Notes: generated from the sequence alone by a model not told the origin. A stretch of DNA of 64,000 nucleotides from an uncultured Cedecea sp. (GCF_947498825.1 NZ_CANMLV010000006.1:1-64000), one strand, 5' to 3'; positions 1 through 9,821 are shown, counted from the stretch's first letter. Numbers and translations: made by a program.

Positions 1-1179
1 ATTACCGAACGCCACGCTGTCTTCCTCCGTTGCGCTCGAGGCCTGACCAATGGCCACGCTGTTTGAGCCGCTGGCAACTGCATTAACGCCGTTGTCTGAT
101 GAGCCAGTGCTGAAGTATCTGATGGGAATATTTCCCGAATTGATGAGATTCTGTACGCTGGTAATACTGCCATTGAGGTCGGTAATATCGGTAGTGTTCT
201 GGTTAACCTTCGTCCCGAGAGAATTAACAGCGCTGTTCGTTGCAAACAGCTGGCTGCCGTTTACCGCATCGGTGCTACTTGAATTGAGCCGGCCGGCGGC
301 AACGTAGGTAATTTGTCTTTCTGCGCCAACGGCGCCGATACTCAGCACGGAGCCTGCGGTTGGCGTTGCACCTGCAAAATTATAGGTATTGCCATTGATA
401 TCTGTACTTCCGGTGGCCACAGCCGCCTGAACGGATGAACCATCACCGAGTGCGATGGCACCATTAAGACCTGCGTTGATACTGATGTTATTCCCTATTG
501 AAAATGCATTATTCGCTGCAACGGTATTGTTGTTGCCCAGTGAATAGGAATTCGTGCCGGATACCGAAGAGGGACTGCCAATCGCTCCGGAATTATCACC
601 GGTAACACTGTTTTTCGCTCCGATACCGATAGCGTTGAGGCCGCCTGCGTTTGACTCGAACCCGATGGCTATGCCGTCAGCTTTCCCCACTCGGGAATAA
701 TGCCCTAATGCAATGCCGTGCATTGCATCTGTATCTGTTACTTGAGCATTTTCTCCGATGGCTATTGAGGCATAGCCAAATGTTCCTGTGTACGCGCCTA
801 CTGCGATGGTGCGGTCTGCATCAGCGCTAGAACGACGCCCCAGTGCTACCGAATTCCTGTAGATGGCCGTTGCTGCATCACCGATGGCAACACCATAATC
901 ATCTGCAGTGGCACCGCTGCCTCCGCCAATCGCAATCCCAAATGTTCCGCATGTGACCGGATCGTTACCCCCGCCTAAAGCTGTGCTTCTTCCAATCTCG
1001 TTCCCCTGAAGGCATGTCGCGGCCATAGTGGGGGCTGAGGATGCAAGCAACATAACCACAAGAACTGAATAAATGGGGGAATAATGAAATTTTACTTTTT
1101 GGGAACCTGAGAAAGTGTCAGCATCAACTTGTGAATGAGATAAGTTATATGCCTCACCGAATATAAATGATCTATCCAT
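1..1179 (-). CDS. YadA-like trimeric autotransporter adhesin, 5' part (runs off the left edge)
   Basis: The minus strand is open for 393 codons from an ATG at 1179 to base 1. A hydrophobic segment ending in ASSAPTMAA (about residues 35-55) looks like a signal peptide behind an unusually long polar N-terminus. Then come many head repeats of the pattern (S/G)(V/I)A(I/L)G, e.g. GIAIG, SVALG, GIALG, typical of the left-handed beta-roll of YadA/Hia heads. About residue 304 the neck motif DAVNGSQLFATN appears, followed by a coiled-coil-like Asn/Thr-rich stretch and a second head motif (SVAIGQASS). The family forms surface trimers that bind host matrix or mediate autoaggregation; the C-terminal membrane anchor would lie outside the window. 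E. coli has a different autotransporter, YfaL, near this locus. The ligand cannot be read from sequence. The start is uncertain because no strong ribosome site is evident. Confidence 0.88.
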   Translation of the reverse strand, partial: MDRSFIFGEAYNLSHSQVDADTFSGSQKVKFHYSPIYSVLVVMLLASSAPTMAATCLQGNEIGRSTALGGGNDPVTCGTFGIAIGGGSGATADDYGVAIGDAATAIYRNSVALGRRSSADADRTIAVGAYTGTFGYASIAIGENAQVTDTDAMHGIALGHYSRVGKADGIAIGFESNAGGLNAIGIGAKNSVTGDNSGAIGSPSSVSGTNSYSLGNNNTVAANNAFSIGNNISINAGLNGAIALGDGSSVQAAVATGSTDINGNTYNFAGATPTAGSVLSIGAVGAERQITYVAAGRLNSSSTDAVNGSQLFATNSAVNSLGTKVNQNTTDITDLNGSITSVQNLINSGNIPIRYFSTGSSDNGVNAVASGSNSVAIGQASSATEEDSVAFGN

Positions 1180-1764
1180 AATCATATTGGCGTAGCCAAC
1201 CTCCAATAATGCGTCAGGACTCAAGCCTCACGCTATTACATGTTAACAAGGATATGCATTATGAGATTAAAATTTTCCAGAACAGGAGAAATACATAACT
1301 TTTTTATATGGTGTCTCATTTTTAAAAAATAAATAACTGTGTTATTTACCCGTTGTAATGGGACAGGTTACCTCCAGTGTTTTTGTATCTATACGGACAA
1401 ATATCAAGAAACAATCCCAGACACTAAGATTAATCTTAATTTAGAGAAAAGCAATGATTTTATTTATTGTGTAATTTCAATCCTGTTTATAGGATATTAT
1501 TGAAGTAAATTACCCCAAAAAACAGAGTGTCTTTTGGATGTTTTTTTAGATACAGGTTGGATAAATGTTTTATTCTTTAAGTGGATAGTGTGTATTTCAA
1601 GTGTTGCTCTGAATAAATTATTCAACGTGTTTTTACTGTATACGTCAATTAGATGGAGGACTGGAAGGAGATAACCGAATTCTGGTTATTAAGTTTCCTG
1701 TAAAATCAATTAATGTTAATTCTTTCAGGTAATGAAATCTACTGACGCTTTATCTGTTCTTAAA

Positions 1765-1891
1765 TATACCCGTCATACTTTAAGTTGCCTGGGTGTTGCC
1801 TGCGTTCAGCCCGCAGAATCACAGAGTTTATCTATGCTCATCGACGGGCTGAACTGGATTCCGACAAGCAATTCGAATTATTTTGGGTATA
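1765..1891. repeat. 127-bp MITE-like repeat, copy 1
   Basis: The ends are imperfect terminal inverted repeats: TATACCCgtcATAcTTtaAg on the left and, on the other strand, TATACCCaaaATAaTTcgAa. An inner inverted pair gttcagcccg / cgggctgaac makes the whole element foldable. A second copy of exactly 127 bp lies at 62173-62299 in the same orientation; by hand alignment about 110 of 127 positions agree. It has no coding capacity. The TA...TA edges would fit a non-autonomous element with TA target duplication, but that is inference. Confidence 0.8.
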
Positions 1892-2035
1892 AATAGAATA
1901 GAGTTGGTCGGGTCGGGTCGTGTTATATATCATTGTTGCACATAATCATTGCGGCGGAGTGAGATGATAGTTACTGAAAAATACCGGGTGATTTATGAAA
2001 CAACCTTTCAAGATTCAGTGTCAGGTCAAGTCGCG

Positions 2036-2086
2036 ACGAAAACAAGTACAGTGCCATATTGAATCAGGCACTGTACTTGTTTTCGT
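2036..2086 (-). terminator. Terminator of the nrdA-nrdB-yfaE operon
   Basis: Perfect 20-bp arms (2036-2055 and 2067-2086) separated by an 11-nt loop, starting 49 bp after the yfaE stop codon. The arms carry A-rich outer ends that read as a U-rich tail in either direction, so the hairpin could also work on plus-strand transcripts. Confidence 0.8.
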
Positions 2087-2134
2087 ATTCGTCATATTCC
2101 TGTCAGTTCGCATTGTGCATCTACGTCTGGCAGG

Positions 2135-2389
2135 CTAAAGCTCAATCTCAATATCGCCCTTTGCTCTGCAACAGCAGGGGAGGATTTCCCCTGGCTGGAT
2201 AAAGGCAAGTGGTTTAGTCAGCCAGTTAACTTCCCCAGCGACCAGTTTAACCCGGCATGAACCACAGTATCCCTCGCGGCATTGGTACTCAACACAGATA
2301 TTGTGTGACTCCAGTGCGACCAACAATGAATGATGCTCTTTCTGGGTGATTAACTGTGCGCCAGTAATACTTAGCGTAATGCGAGCCAT
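2135..2389 (-). CDS. yfaE: 2Fe-2S ferredoxin-like protein YfaE, maintains the NrdB diferric cofactor
   Basis: 84 aa, a plant-type ferredoxin fold. The cluster motif C37-REGY-C42-GS-C45 is intact and the last ligand lies in C72-C74, matching the Cys-x4-Cys-x2-Cys...Cys pattern. In E. coli YfaE supplies electrons and probably iron for assembly and repair of the diferric tyrosyl radical cofactor of NrdB. The gene begins 3 bp after the nrdB stop codon, so it is translated from the nrd mRNA. The length is the normal one for YfaE. Confidence 0.95.
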   Translation of the reverse strand: MARITLSITGAQLITQKEHHSLLVALESHNICVEYQCREGYCGSCRVKLVAGEVNWLTKPLAFIQPGEILPCCCRAKGDIEIEL

Positions 2390-2392
2390 AAC

Positions 2393-3523
2393 TTAAAGTT
2401 GGAAGTTGCTCAGATCGTCAGTATTGACTTCTGAGTCAATCTGACCAACCAGATAAGAACTCACTTCTACTTCTTGCGGTGCAACCTGCACATTGTCGGA
2501 AACCAGCCAGGCGTTAATCCATGGAATCGGGTTTGAACGGGTTTTGAAAGGCAAATCCAGTCCGACAGCCTGCATACGGATATTAGTGATATATTCGACA
2601 TACTGGCAGAGAATATCTTTGTTCATACCTATCATGGAACCATCACGGAACAGATATTCTGCCCACTCTTTTTCTTGTTCTGCAGCCTGAACAAACAGGT
2701 CGTAGCATTCCTGGCGACATTCAAGAGCGATTTCAGCCATCTCAGGATCATCTTCGCCAGAACGTAACAGATTCAGCATATGCTGAGTGCCGGTCAGATG
2801 CAGGGCTTCATCGCGGGCAATGAGTTTAATGATTTTAGCATTGCCTTCCATCAGCTCGCGTTCAGCGAAAGCAAATGAACAGGCGAAACTGACATAGAAG
2901 CGGATGGCTTCCAGAGCATTAACGCTCATCAGACAGATATATAACTGTTTCTTCAGCGCACGCATATTAACTGTCACGGACTTACCGTTAACGTTGTGCG
3001 TTCCTTCACCCAGTAAATGCCAGTAACTGGTCATTTCAATCAGCGTATCGTAGTAGCCCGAAATATCTTTTGCCCGTTTGAGGATCTCTTCATTAGTGAC
3101 GATATCATCAAATACCAACGCCGGATCATTCACGATATTACGAATGATATGGGTGTAAGAACGGGAGTGGATGGTTTCGCTGAATGCCCAGGTTTCAACC
3201 CAAGTTTCCAGTTCAGGAATAGAAATTAAGGGTAACAACGCAACGTTCGGGCTACGTCCCTGAATCGAATCGAGCAGAGTTTGATACTTAAGATTGCTCA
3301 AAAAAATATGTTTTTCATGATCGGGTAATGCCTGGAAGTCGATCCTGTCGCGGGAAACGTCGACTTCTTCCGGACGCCAGAAGAATGACAGCTGCTTTTC
3401 AATGAGTTTTTCAAAAATGTCGTATTTCTGCTGATCATAGCGCGCAACGTTAACTGACTGACCAAAGAACATGGGTTCGGCGAGCTGATCATTTTTATTC
3501 TGTGAAAATGTAGTGTAAGCCAT
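2393..3523 (-). CDS. nrdB: Ribonucleoside-diphosphate reductase 1 subunit beta
   Basis: 376 aa, full length for class Ia R2. It carries the diferric site and the stable tyrosyl radical that starts reduction of NDPs to dNDPs in NrdA. Iron ligands and radical residue are visible: Asp85, Glu116, His119 ([11 protein letters not shown]), Tyr123, followed by the later E/H ligands ([12 protein letters not shown]). The C-terminal tail that docks into NrdA ends in DDLSNFQL as in E. coli. It is the middle gene of nrdA-nrdB-yfaE and is separated from nrdA by 90 bp that contain a strong inverted repeat, which may set the NrdA:NrdB ratio. Confidence 0.98.
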   Translation of the reverse strand: MAYTTFSQNKNDQLAEPMFFGQSVNVARYDQQKYDIFEKLIEKQLSFFWRPEEVDVSRDRIDFQALPDHEKHIFLSNLKYQTLLDSIQGRSPNVALLPLISIPELETWVETWAFSETIHSRSYTHIIRNIVNDPALVFDDIVTNEEILKRAKDISGYYDTLIEMTSYWHLLGEGTHNVNGKSVTVNMRALKKQLYICLMSVNALEAIRFYVSFACSFAFAERELMEGNAKIIKLIARDEALHLTGTQHMLNLLRSGEDDPEMAEIALECRQECYDLFVQAAEQEKEWAEYLFRDGSMIGMNKDILCQYVEYITNIRMQAVGLDLPFKTRSNPIPWINAWLVSDNVQVAPQEVEVSSYLVGQIDSEVNTDDLSNFQL

Positions 3524-3550
3524 TAAAAATATTCCTTATACAGAGGTCAC

Positions 3551-3605
3551 GGGCCACATTCATTTATACCCGCCATCCCTTAAGTGGTTTGGGTATATGT
3601 GGCCC
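3551..3605. repeat. Inverted repeat with a 33-bp mini-derivative of the dispersed repeat, between nrdA and nrdB
   Basis: Outer arms GGGCCACAT (3551-3559) and ATGTGGCCC (3597-3605) enclose TATACCC...GGGTATA (3565-3597). The inner 33 bp look like the two ends of the 127-bp element fused by an internal deletion: the left end continues cgccatcccttaagtgg and the right end is tttgggtata. In the nrd mRNA it would fold into a stable stem directly after nrdA. No U-run follows, so partial termination or an RNA-stability role is more likely than full termination. Confidence 0.75.
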
Positions 3606-3613
3606 GGGAAGCG

Positions 3614-5899
3614 TCAGATCTTACATGCACCGCTTTCGCAATCGTCATCCTGAGCTGAAGGTAGCAGGTCATCCTGAGTATCTTCTGCACCGTCACGGGT
3701 GTTTTGGTAGTAAAGCGTTTTCACACCAAATTTATAGGCGGTGAGCAAATCTTTCAGCAATTGCTGCATCGGAACTTTGCCTGACGGAAAACGCGTTGGA
3801 TCGTAGTTGGTATTGGCAGAAATCGACTGATCGATAAATTTCTGCATTAGCCCCACTAACTGCAAGTAACCATCATTATTTGGCAGATCCCACAACAATT
3901 CATAATTGTCTTTCAGCTTCTCGTAGTCCGGTACTACCTGGCGCAGAATACCGTCTTTAGATGCTTTAATGCTGATATGGCCACGTGGTGGCTCGATGCC
4001 ATTAGTGGCATTCGAGATCTGCGATGATGTCTCTGAAGGCATCAGTGCTGACAGCGTTGAGTTACGCAGGCCGTGAGTTTTAATCGATTCACGCAGTGAT
4101 TCCCAGTCAAGATGCAGTGGCTCATTACTGATAGCATCAAGATCTTTTTTATAGGTATCGATAGGCAAAATGCCTTTTGCATAAGTCGTTTCATTGAACC
4201 ACAGGCAAGCACCTTGTTCTTTTGCCAGCTCATTAGAGGCTTTCAATAAATAGTATTGAATTGCTTCGAATGTTTTATGCGTCAGGTTGTTCGCACTGCC
4301 ATCTGAATAACGAACACCGTTTTTAGCCAGGTAATAGGCATAGTTGATGACACCGACACCTAAAGTACGGCGACCCATTGCACCACGTTCGGCGGCAATA
4401 ATTGGGTAGTCCTGGTAGTCGAGCAGGGCATCAAGCGCACGTACAGCAAGTGTTGCCAGGTCTTCTAACTCATCCAGGCTGTCAATAGCCCCCAGGTTAA
4501 AGGCTGACAGAGTACAAAGGGCTATTTCGCCGTTTTCATCTTTAATATCAGATAATGGTTTAGTCGGCAGGGCAATCTCAAGACACAAGTTTGACTGACG
4601 TACAGGAGCAACGGCCGGGTCAAACGGGCTGTGGGTATTGCAGTGATCAACGTTCTGGATGTAGATACGCCCAGTAGAAGCACGCTCCTGCATCATCAAC
4701 GAGAACAACTCAACCGCTTTGATATGTTGTTTACGAATGCTGCTGTCTTGTTCGTATTTTGTATAGAGGCGTTCAAATTCGGTTTGATCGGCGAAGAATG
4801 CATCGTATAACCCAGGAACATCAGAAGGACTGAAGAGGGTGATATCTTCACCTTTCAGCAAACGGGTATACATTAATTTATTAATTTGTACCCCATAGTC
4901 CATATGACGTACGCGGTTACCTTCAACACCCCGGTTATTTTTCAGTACCAGCAGGCTTTCAACTTCCAGATGCCACATTGGATAGAATAGCGTGGCAGCT
5001 CCGCCACGAACGCCGCCTTGTGAGCAGGATTTTACTGCGGTCTGGAAATGCTTATAGAACGGAATACAGCCGGTATGGAAAGCCTCACCGCCGCGGATTG
5101 GGCTGCCTAATGCACGGATACGCCCAGCATTGATACCGATACCAGCGCGCTGGGATACATATTTTACAATCGCACTTGAGGTGGCATTAATCGAGTCCAG
5201 ACTATCGCCACACTCAATCAGTACACAAGAACTGAACTGACGGGTAGGCGTACGTACGCCAGCCATGATAGGTGTCGGCAGAGAAATCTTGAAGGTGGAA
5301 ACCGCATCATAAAAACGTTTCACATAATCAAGACGTGTTTCGCGCGGATAGCCAGAGAACAGACAGGCTGCGACCATAATGTACAGGAACTGTGCGCTCT
5401 CGTAGATTTCACCGGTCACACGGTTTTGAACCAGATATTTTCCTTCGAGCTGTTTCACCGCTGCATAGGAGAAGTTCATATCACGCCAGTGATCAATTAA
5501 TGCATCCATCTGCTTGAACTCTTCTTCCGTATAGTCTTCCAGCAGATGTTGATCGTATTTACCCGCAGCAACCATTTTCTTTACATGATCATAAAGTGCA
5601 GGGGGTTCAAACTGACCATAGGCTTTTTTACGCAAATGGAAAATTGCCAGACGTGCAGCAAGATACTGGTAGTCAGGCGCGTCGCGGGAAATCAAATCAG
5701 CCGCGGCTTTGATGATCGTTTCATGAATATCAGACGTTTTAATGCCGTCATAGAACTGTATATGTGAACGGAGCTCGACCTGAGAAACGGAAACATCGTT
5801 CAGCCCTTCGGCAGCCCAGTCGATTACTCTGTGGATTTTGTCCAGATTGATACGCTCAGTGCGACCATCACGTTTTGTCACCAGCAGACTCTGATTCAT
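3614..5899 (-). CDS. nrdA: Ribonucleoside-diphosphate reductase 1 subunit alpha
   Basis: 761 aa, exactly the E. coli NrdA length. It reduces ribonucleotides in the aerobic dNTP pathway. The N-terminal ATP-cone (about 5-95) begins LLVTKRDGRTERINLDKIH and mediates allosteric activity control. Redox-active cysteines are visible in FSSCVLIECGDS and SNLCLEIALPT, the thiyl radical cysteine in NVDHCNTHSPFD, the radical-transfer tyrosine pair in KTLYYQNTRDG, and the C-terminal thioredoxin/glutaredoxin-accepting pair C754/C759 (DDDCESGACKI). It is first gene of the operon with nrdB and yfaE. Probable NrdR boxes and a DnaA box lie 70-130 bp upstream. Confidence 0.98.
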   Translation of the reverse strand: MNQSLLVTKRDGRTERINLDKIHRVIDWAAEGLNDVSVSQVELRSHIQFYDGIKTSDIHETIIKAAADLISRDAPDYQYLAARLAIFHLRKKAYGQFEPPALYDHVKKMVAAGKYDQHLLEDYTEEEFKQMDALIDHWRDMNFSYAAVKQLEGKYLVQNRVTGEIYESAQFLYIMVAACLFSGYPRETRLDYVKRFYDAVSTFKISLPTPIMAGVRTPTRQFSSCVLIECGDSLDSINATSSAIVKYVSQRAGIGINAGRIRALGSPIRGGEAFHTGCIPFYKHFQTAVKSCSQGGVRGGAATLFYPMWHLEVESLLVLKNNRGVEGNRVRHMDYGVQINKLMYTRLLKGEDITLFSPSDVPGLYDAFFADQTEFERLYTKYEQDSSIRKQHIKAVELFSLMMQERASTGRIYIQNVDHCNTHSPFDPAVAPVRQSNLCLEIALPTKPLSDIKDENGEIALCTLSAFNLGAIDSLDELEDLATLAVRALDALLDYQDYPIIAAERGAMGRRTLGVGVINYAYYLAKNGVRYSDGSANNLTHKTFEAIQYYLLKASNELAKEQGACLWFNETTYAKGILPIDTYKKDLDAISNEPLHLDWESLRESIKTHGLRNSTLSALMPSETSSQISNATNGIEPPRGHISIKASKDGILRQVVPDYEKLKDNYELLWDLPNNDGYLQLVGLMQKFIDQSISANTNYDPTRFPSGKVPMQQLLKDLLTAYKFGVKTLYYQNTRDGAEDTQDDLLPSAQDDDCESGACKI

Positions 5900-5969
5900 G
5901 TACGTTATACCTGTCCGTGAGAAGAAGATACCCCTGTTTTATTCACATCAGTTAATCTGTGACTAACTC

Positions 5970-5978
5970 TGTGGATAA
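5970..5978 (-). promoter_or_regulatory. Perfect DnaA box upstream of nrdA
   Basis: The minus strand reads TTATCCACA, the strongest DnaA box sequence, 70 bp before the nrdA start codon. In E. coli DnaA binding in the nrdA promoter couples dNTP synthesis to replication initiation. A single 9-mer can occur by chance, but its location matches the known regulation. Confidence 0.6.
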
Positions 5979-6026
5979 ATACTATATGTAGGGGTTTGAT
6001 TAAAAATAAATCACAAGATGGTGAGT
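5979..6026 (-). promoter_or_regulatory. Probable tandem NrdR boxes in the nrdA promoter
   Basis: Two 16-bp sequences, atactatatgtagggg (5979-5994) and tcacaagatggtgagt (6011-6026), match the NrdR consensus ACACwATATnTwGTGT at about 13 and 12 of 16 positions by hand. Their starts are 32 bp apart, i.e. three helical turns, the spacing NrdR tetramers prefer. A -10-like TATAGT lies inside the downstream box on the minus strand, so bound repressor would cover the promoter. Confidence 0.6.
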
Positions 6027-6253
6027 ATTTTAGTAAGGAATCTGTTTAGAACAAGTATTGATTTTGACGAAAAAGTCATGTTGTGAACTATGAGTTTCTG
6101 TAAGTCCACGCCACATAAGGCTTGGAACCATTGTCAATGGGATGCAAAAAAAATGAAAAATTTTTTTTGCTGCCGATTTCTTAAACTCAATGAATAAATG
6201 CGCAGCATTGCACTGCACATTTTTAAATATACATTTCTAAAATTTGCGTACGA
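6027..6253. other. nrdA-ubiG intergenic remainder
   Basis: No supportable gene. An AT-only palindrome (gcaaaaaaaa / ttttttttgc, 6144-6170) follows the ubiG stop codon by about 85 bp and may be its terminator, though its stem is weak. In E. coli this position holds the autotransporter gene yfaL; nothing of it remains here. Confidence 0.4.
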
Positions 6254-6973
6254 TTAAGCTTCAGTGTGCAACATATAATTTACATCGACACCAGGGCCGA
6301 GGCTAAAACGATTGGTCAGTGGGTTAAAATGTAACCCGGTCATATGACGTTCACGAAGAGGCGTTTGATCAATCCAGTGTAATAACTCAGCGGGTTTAAT
6401 GAATTTTTTAACGTCGTGAGTTCCTTTTGGCACCATCTGTAATACGTACTCTGCGCCAAAAACGGCCATTAACCATGCTTTGGCATTGCGGTTGATGGTT
6501 GAAAAGAACACATGACCACCCGGTTTAACCAACTGTGCGCAAGCCACTACGACAGATTGTGGGTTCGGAACATGTTCAAGCATTTCCATACACGTGACGA
6601 TATCATACTGACCGGGATGTTCACTGGCATGCTGCTCTACCGTTTCCTGGATATAATTGACCTTTACGCCATGCTCGAGAGCATGCAGTCGGGCCACTTG
6701 AAGAGGCTCTGCCCCCATATCGAGGCCGGTAACCTCAGCGCCTTCACGCGCCATACTTTCAGCCAGAATGCCACCACCACAGCCGACATCGAGAATTTTT
6801 TGACCAAATATGCCGCCTGAACGTTGGTTGATATAGCCCAGACGCAGCGGATTAATACGATGCAGTGGCTTAAATTCACCCTCCAGATCCCACCAGCGTG
6901 AAGCAACGGCTTCAAATTTGGCAATTTCTTGTGGGTCAACATTCTGCGAAACCGATTGGTTTTCAGGATTCAT
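6254..6973 (-). CDS. ubiG: Ubiquinone biosynthesis O-methyltransferase UbiG
   Basis: 239 aa class I SAM-dependent methyltransferase. Motif I is [12 protein letters not shown] (from residue 61), followed by GLDMG as the acidic ribose-binding motif and [11 protein letters not shown] in the motif II region. The N-terminal [19 protein letters not shown] and RINPLR are diagnostic for UbiG, which performs both O-methylations of ubiquinone synthesis. It is divergent from gyrA with about 160 bp between the start codons, the same arrangement as in E. coli. Confidence 0.97.
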   Translation of the reverse strand: MNPENQSVSQNVDPQEIAKFEAVASRWWDLEGEFKPLHRINPLRLGYINQRSGGIFGQKILDVGCGGGILAESMAREGAEVTGLDMGAEPLQVARLHALEHGVKVNYIQETVEQHASEHPGQYDIVTCMEMLEHVPNPQSVVVACAQLVKPGGHVFFSTINRNAKAWLMAVFGAEYVLQMVPKGTHDVKKFIKPAELLHWIDQTPLRERHMTGLHFNPLTNRFSLGPGVDVNYMLHTEA

Positions 6974-7079
6974 AACGGCGGTAACTCCTTGTAGAAGTGA
7001 ATAACAGCAGTATATCAGGCTAACCGTGCGAATAAAGCGTCAGTAAAAGCGTTCTGGTTTCCCCACTGTGGGCCGTATG

Positions 7080-7088
7080 TGTTATAAT
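7080..7088 (+). promoter_or_regulatory. gyrA promoter, extended -10
   Basis: TGTTATAAT is a consensus TATAAT preceded by the extended -10 TG dinucleotide, 45 bp before the gyrA start. No good -35 hexamer lies 16-18 bp upstream, which is typical of extended -10 promoters and of gyrase promoters that respond to DNA relaxation. Confidence 0.6.
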
Positions 7089-7133
7089 TTGCGACCTTTG
7101 AATCCGGGATACAGTGAGAGGGATAGCGTTTAC

Positions 7134-9767
7134 ATGAGCGACCTTGCTAAACAAATTACACCGGTCAATATTGAGGAAGAGCTAAAAAGCTCCTATCTGG
7201 ATTATGCAATGTCGGTTATTGTCGGCCGTGCACTTCCGGATGTCCGAGATGGACTCAAGCCAGTACATCGTCGTGTACTTTATGCGATGAATGTATTGGG
7301 CAATGACTGGAATAAGGCCTACAAAAAATCAGCCCGTGTCGTGGGTGACGTAATTGGTAAATATCACCCTCATGGTGATAGTGCTGTTTATGACACCATT
7401 GTACGTATGGCACAGCCATTCTCCTTACGTTACATGCTGGTTGATGGTCAGGGAAATTTCGGTTCAGTTGATGGCGACTCTGCCGCAGCGATGCGTTATA
7501 CGGAAATCCGTATGGCGAAAATTGCTCATGAACTGATGGCAGATTTGGAAAAAGACACGGTAGATTTCGTCGATAACTACGACGGTACCGAAAAAATTCC
7601 AGAAGTGATGCCGACCAAGATCCCGAATCTTCTGATTAACGGCTCATCCGGTATTGCTGTGGGGATGGCGACTAACATTCCGCCTCACAACATTACTGAA
7701 GTGATTAATGGTTGTCTCGCTTTCATCGAAGATGAAAACATCAGTGTTGAAGGATTGATGGAGCACATTCCTGGTCCGGACTTCCCTACTGCGGCAATTA
7801 TTAATGGCCGTCGTGGTATCGAAGAAGCCTATCGTACCGGACGGGGTAAAATTTATATTCGTGCGCGTGCGGAAGTGGAAGCCGACGCTAAAACAGGCCG
7901 TGAAACCATTATTGTTCATGAAATTCCTTATCAGGTGAATAAAGCACGCCTGATTGAGAAGATTGCTGAACTGGTTAAAGATAAGCGTATCGAGGGAATC
8001 AGCGGCTTACGTGACGAGTCTGACAAAGACGGAATGCGTATCGTTATTGAGATTAAACGTGACGCAGTCGGTGAAGTCGTTCTCAATAACCTCTATTCTC
8101 TGACTCAGCTTCAAGTTTCTTTCGGCATTAACATGGTGGCATTACACCAGGGTCAGCCGAAGATAATGACGTTGAAAGAGATCCTTTCGGCATTCGTGCG
8201 TCACCGTCGTGAAGTTGTAACGCGCAGGACGATTTTTGAACTGCGTAAAGCACGCGACAGAGCTCACATCCTCGAAGGTCTTGCTATTGCGTTGGTCAAC
8301 ATTGATCCGATTATTGAGTTGATCCGTAACGCATCAAACCCTGCTGAAGCGAAAGTCAGTCTGACGGCCCAATCATGGGAATTAGGCAGTGTCGCAGCAA
8401 TGCTGGAACGTGCTGGTGATAATGCGGCTCGCCCTGAGTGGCTGGAGCCTGAGTTTGGTATTCGTGATGGAAAATATTACCTCACTGAACAGCAAGCCCA
8501 AGCTATCCTTGATTTGCGTCTGCAAAAACTGACGGGTCTTGAGCATGAAAAGCTGCTTGATGAATATAAAGAGTTACTCGAATTTATTGCTGAGTTACTG
8601 CATATTCTGGGTAGTGCCGATCGTCTGATGGAAGTGATTCGCGAAGAACTGGAGGCTATGCGTAGCCAGTTTGGTGATGAGCGTCGAACTGAGATAACAG
8701 CTAACTCGGCTGATATCAATATTGAAGACCTTATCAATCAGGAAGATGTTGTGGTTACGCTGTCCCATCAGGGATATGTGAAATATCAGCCTCTGACTGA
8801 TTACGAAGCTCAGCGCCGTGGTGGTAAAGGTAAGTCTGCCGCCCGAATTAAAGAAGAAGACTTTATCGACCGTCTGTTGGTAGCGAATACCCACGATACG
8901 ATTTTGTGTTTCTCAAGTCGTGGTCGCCTCTACTGGATGAAGGTTTATCAATTACCAGAAGCAAGCCGGGGCGCACGTGGTCGGCCAATTGTAAACCTGT
9001 TACCGCTTGAGCAAGATGAACGTATTACCGCTATTTTACCGGTACGTGAATATGCTGAAGGGGTTAACGTCTTTATGGCAACCGCTAGCGGAACCGTGAA
9101 GAAAACCATGCTGACTGAGTTCAGCCGTCCACGTTCAGCCGGTATTATCGCTGTGAATCTGAATGACGGTGATGAACTGATTGGTGTTTCCCTGACCGAC
9201 GGACAAGACGAAGTGATGTTGTTCTCGGCAGCCGGTAAAGTCGTGCGCTTTAAAGAAGATGCTGTGCGTGCGATGGGACGTAATGCTACGGGTGTTCGTG
9301 GGATCAAGCTGGCGGAAAACGATGCTGTTGTATCGTTAATTATTCCTCGTGGTGAAGGCTCCATTCTTACCGTGACACAAAATGGCTACGGTAAACGGAC
9401 TTCTGCTGCTGAGTATCCGACAAAATCGCGCGCTACTCAGGGTGTTATCTCTATTAAAGTGACTGAACGTAACGGCAATGTCGTGGGTGCTGTACAGGTT
9501 GAAGATACCGATCAGATCATGATGATAACAGATGCGGGTACCCTGGTACGTACCAGAGTGTCTGAAGTTAGCGTAGTAGGCCGTAATACACAAGGTGTGA
9601 TTCTTATCCGTACGGCGGAAGATGAGAATGTTGTTGGCCTGCAGCGTGTCGCAGAGCCTGTTGACGACGAAGAACTGGACAGTATCGACGGATCGTTAGC
9701 AGAAGGGGATGATGAAATCGCTCCTGAAACTGAGAATGATGATGACGGTGATGTGACTGACGAATAA
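7134..9767 (+). CDS. gyrA: DNA gyrase subunit A
   Basis: 877 aa from the ATG at 7134 ([20 protein letters not shown]); the in-frame ATG at 7068 would add 22 residues that overlap the promoter and have no counterpart in the family. The catalytic tyrosine is Tyr122 (AAMRYTEIR). The quinolone-determining region is of susceptible type, with Ser83 and Asp87 in [10 protein letters not shown]. The C-terminal beta-pinwheel contains the GyrA box QRRGGKG and a strongly acidic tail ([10 protein letters not shown]...[11 protein letters not shown]). The protein breaks and rejoins DNA in the A2B2 holoenzyme to introduce negative supercoils. Confidence 0.99.
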   Translation: MSDLAKQITPVNIEEELKSSYLDYAMSVIVGRALPDVRDGLKPVHRRVLYAMNVLGNDWNKAYKKSARVVGDVIGKYHPHGDSAVYDTIVRMAQPFSLRYMLVDGQGNFGSVDGDSAAAMRYTEIRMAKIAHELMADLEKDTVDFVDNYDGTEKIPEVMPTKIPNLLINGSSGIAVGMATNIPPHNITEVINGCLAFIEDENISVEGLMEHIPGPDFPTAAIINGRRGIEEAYRTGRGKIYIRARAEVEADAKTGRETIIVHEIPYQVNKARLIEKIAELVKDKRIEGISGLRDESDKDGMRIVIEIKRDAVGEVVLNNLYSLTQLQVSFGINMVALHQGQPKIMTLKEILSAFVRHRREVVTRRTIFELRKARDRAHILEGLAIALVNIDPIIELIRNASNPAEAKVSLTAQSWELGSVAAMLERAGDNAARPEWLEPEFGIRDGKYYLTEQQAQAILDLRLQKLTGLEHEKLLDEYKELLEFIAELLHILGSADRLMEVIREELEAMRSQFGDERRTEITANSADINIEDLINQEDVVVTLSHQGYVKYQPLTDYEAQRRGGKGKSAARIKEEDFIDRLLVANTHDTILCFSSRGRLYWMKVYQLPEASRGARGRPIVNLLPLEQDERITAILPVREYAEGVNVFMATASGTVKKTMLTEFSRPRSAGIIAVNLNDGDELIGVSLTDGQDEVMLFSAAGKVVRFKEDAVRAMGRNATGVRGIKLAENDAVVSLIIPRGEGSILTVTQNGYGKRTSAAEYPTKSRATQGVISIKVTERNGNVVGAVQVEDTDQIMMITDAGTLVRTRVSEVSVVGRNTQGVILIRTAEDENVVGLQRVAEPVDDEELDSIDGSLAEGDDEIAPETENDDDGDVTDE

Positions 9768-9821
9768 TCTGAAAACAGGGTATTAAATTACCCTGATTCT
9801 TCAGGTGCAGAGGCAGTCAAT

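Larger units (their letters stand above)
1180..2134. other. AT-rich intergenic region upstream of the adhesin
   Basis: About 950 bp without a credible gene. The part next to the adhesin (1180-1740) is strongly AT-rich and presumably holds its promoter; I see no clear -35/-10 pair. The remainder holds a 127-bp inverted-repeat element (1765-1891), a three-fold ggtcg tandem repeat (1906-1920) and the terminator of the nrd operon (2036-2086). Confidence 0.6.

Noticed and set aside
6030-6218. 62-codon minus-strand frame between nrdA and ubiG
   Set aside because: It covers the nrdA control region and an AT-only palindrome; composition and sequence do not look like a protein.
7377-7400. Possible quinolone-resistance changes in GyrA
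   Set aside because: Ser83 and Asp87 are both the susceptible-type residues.
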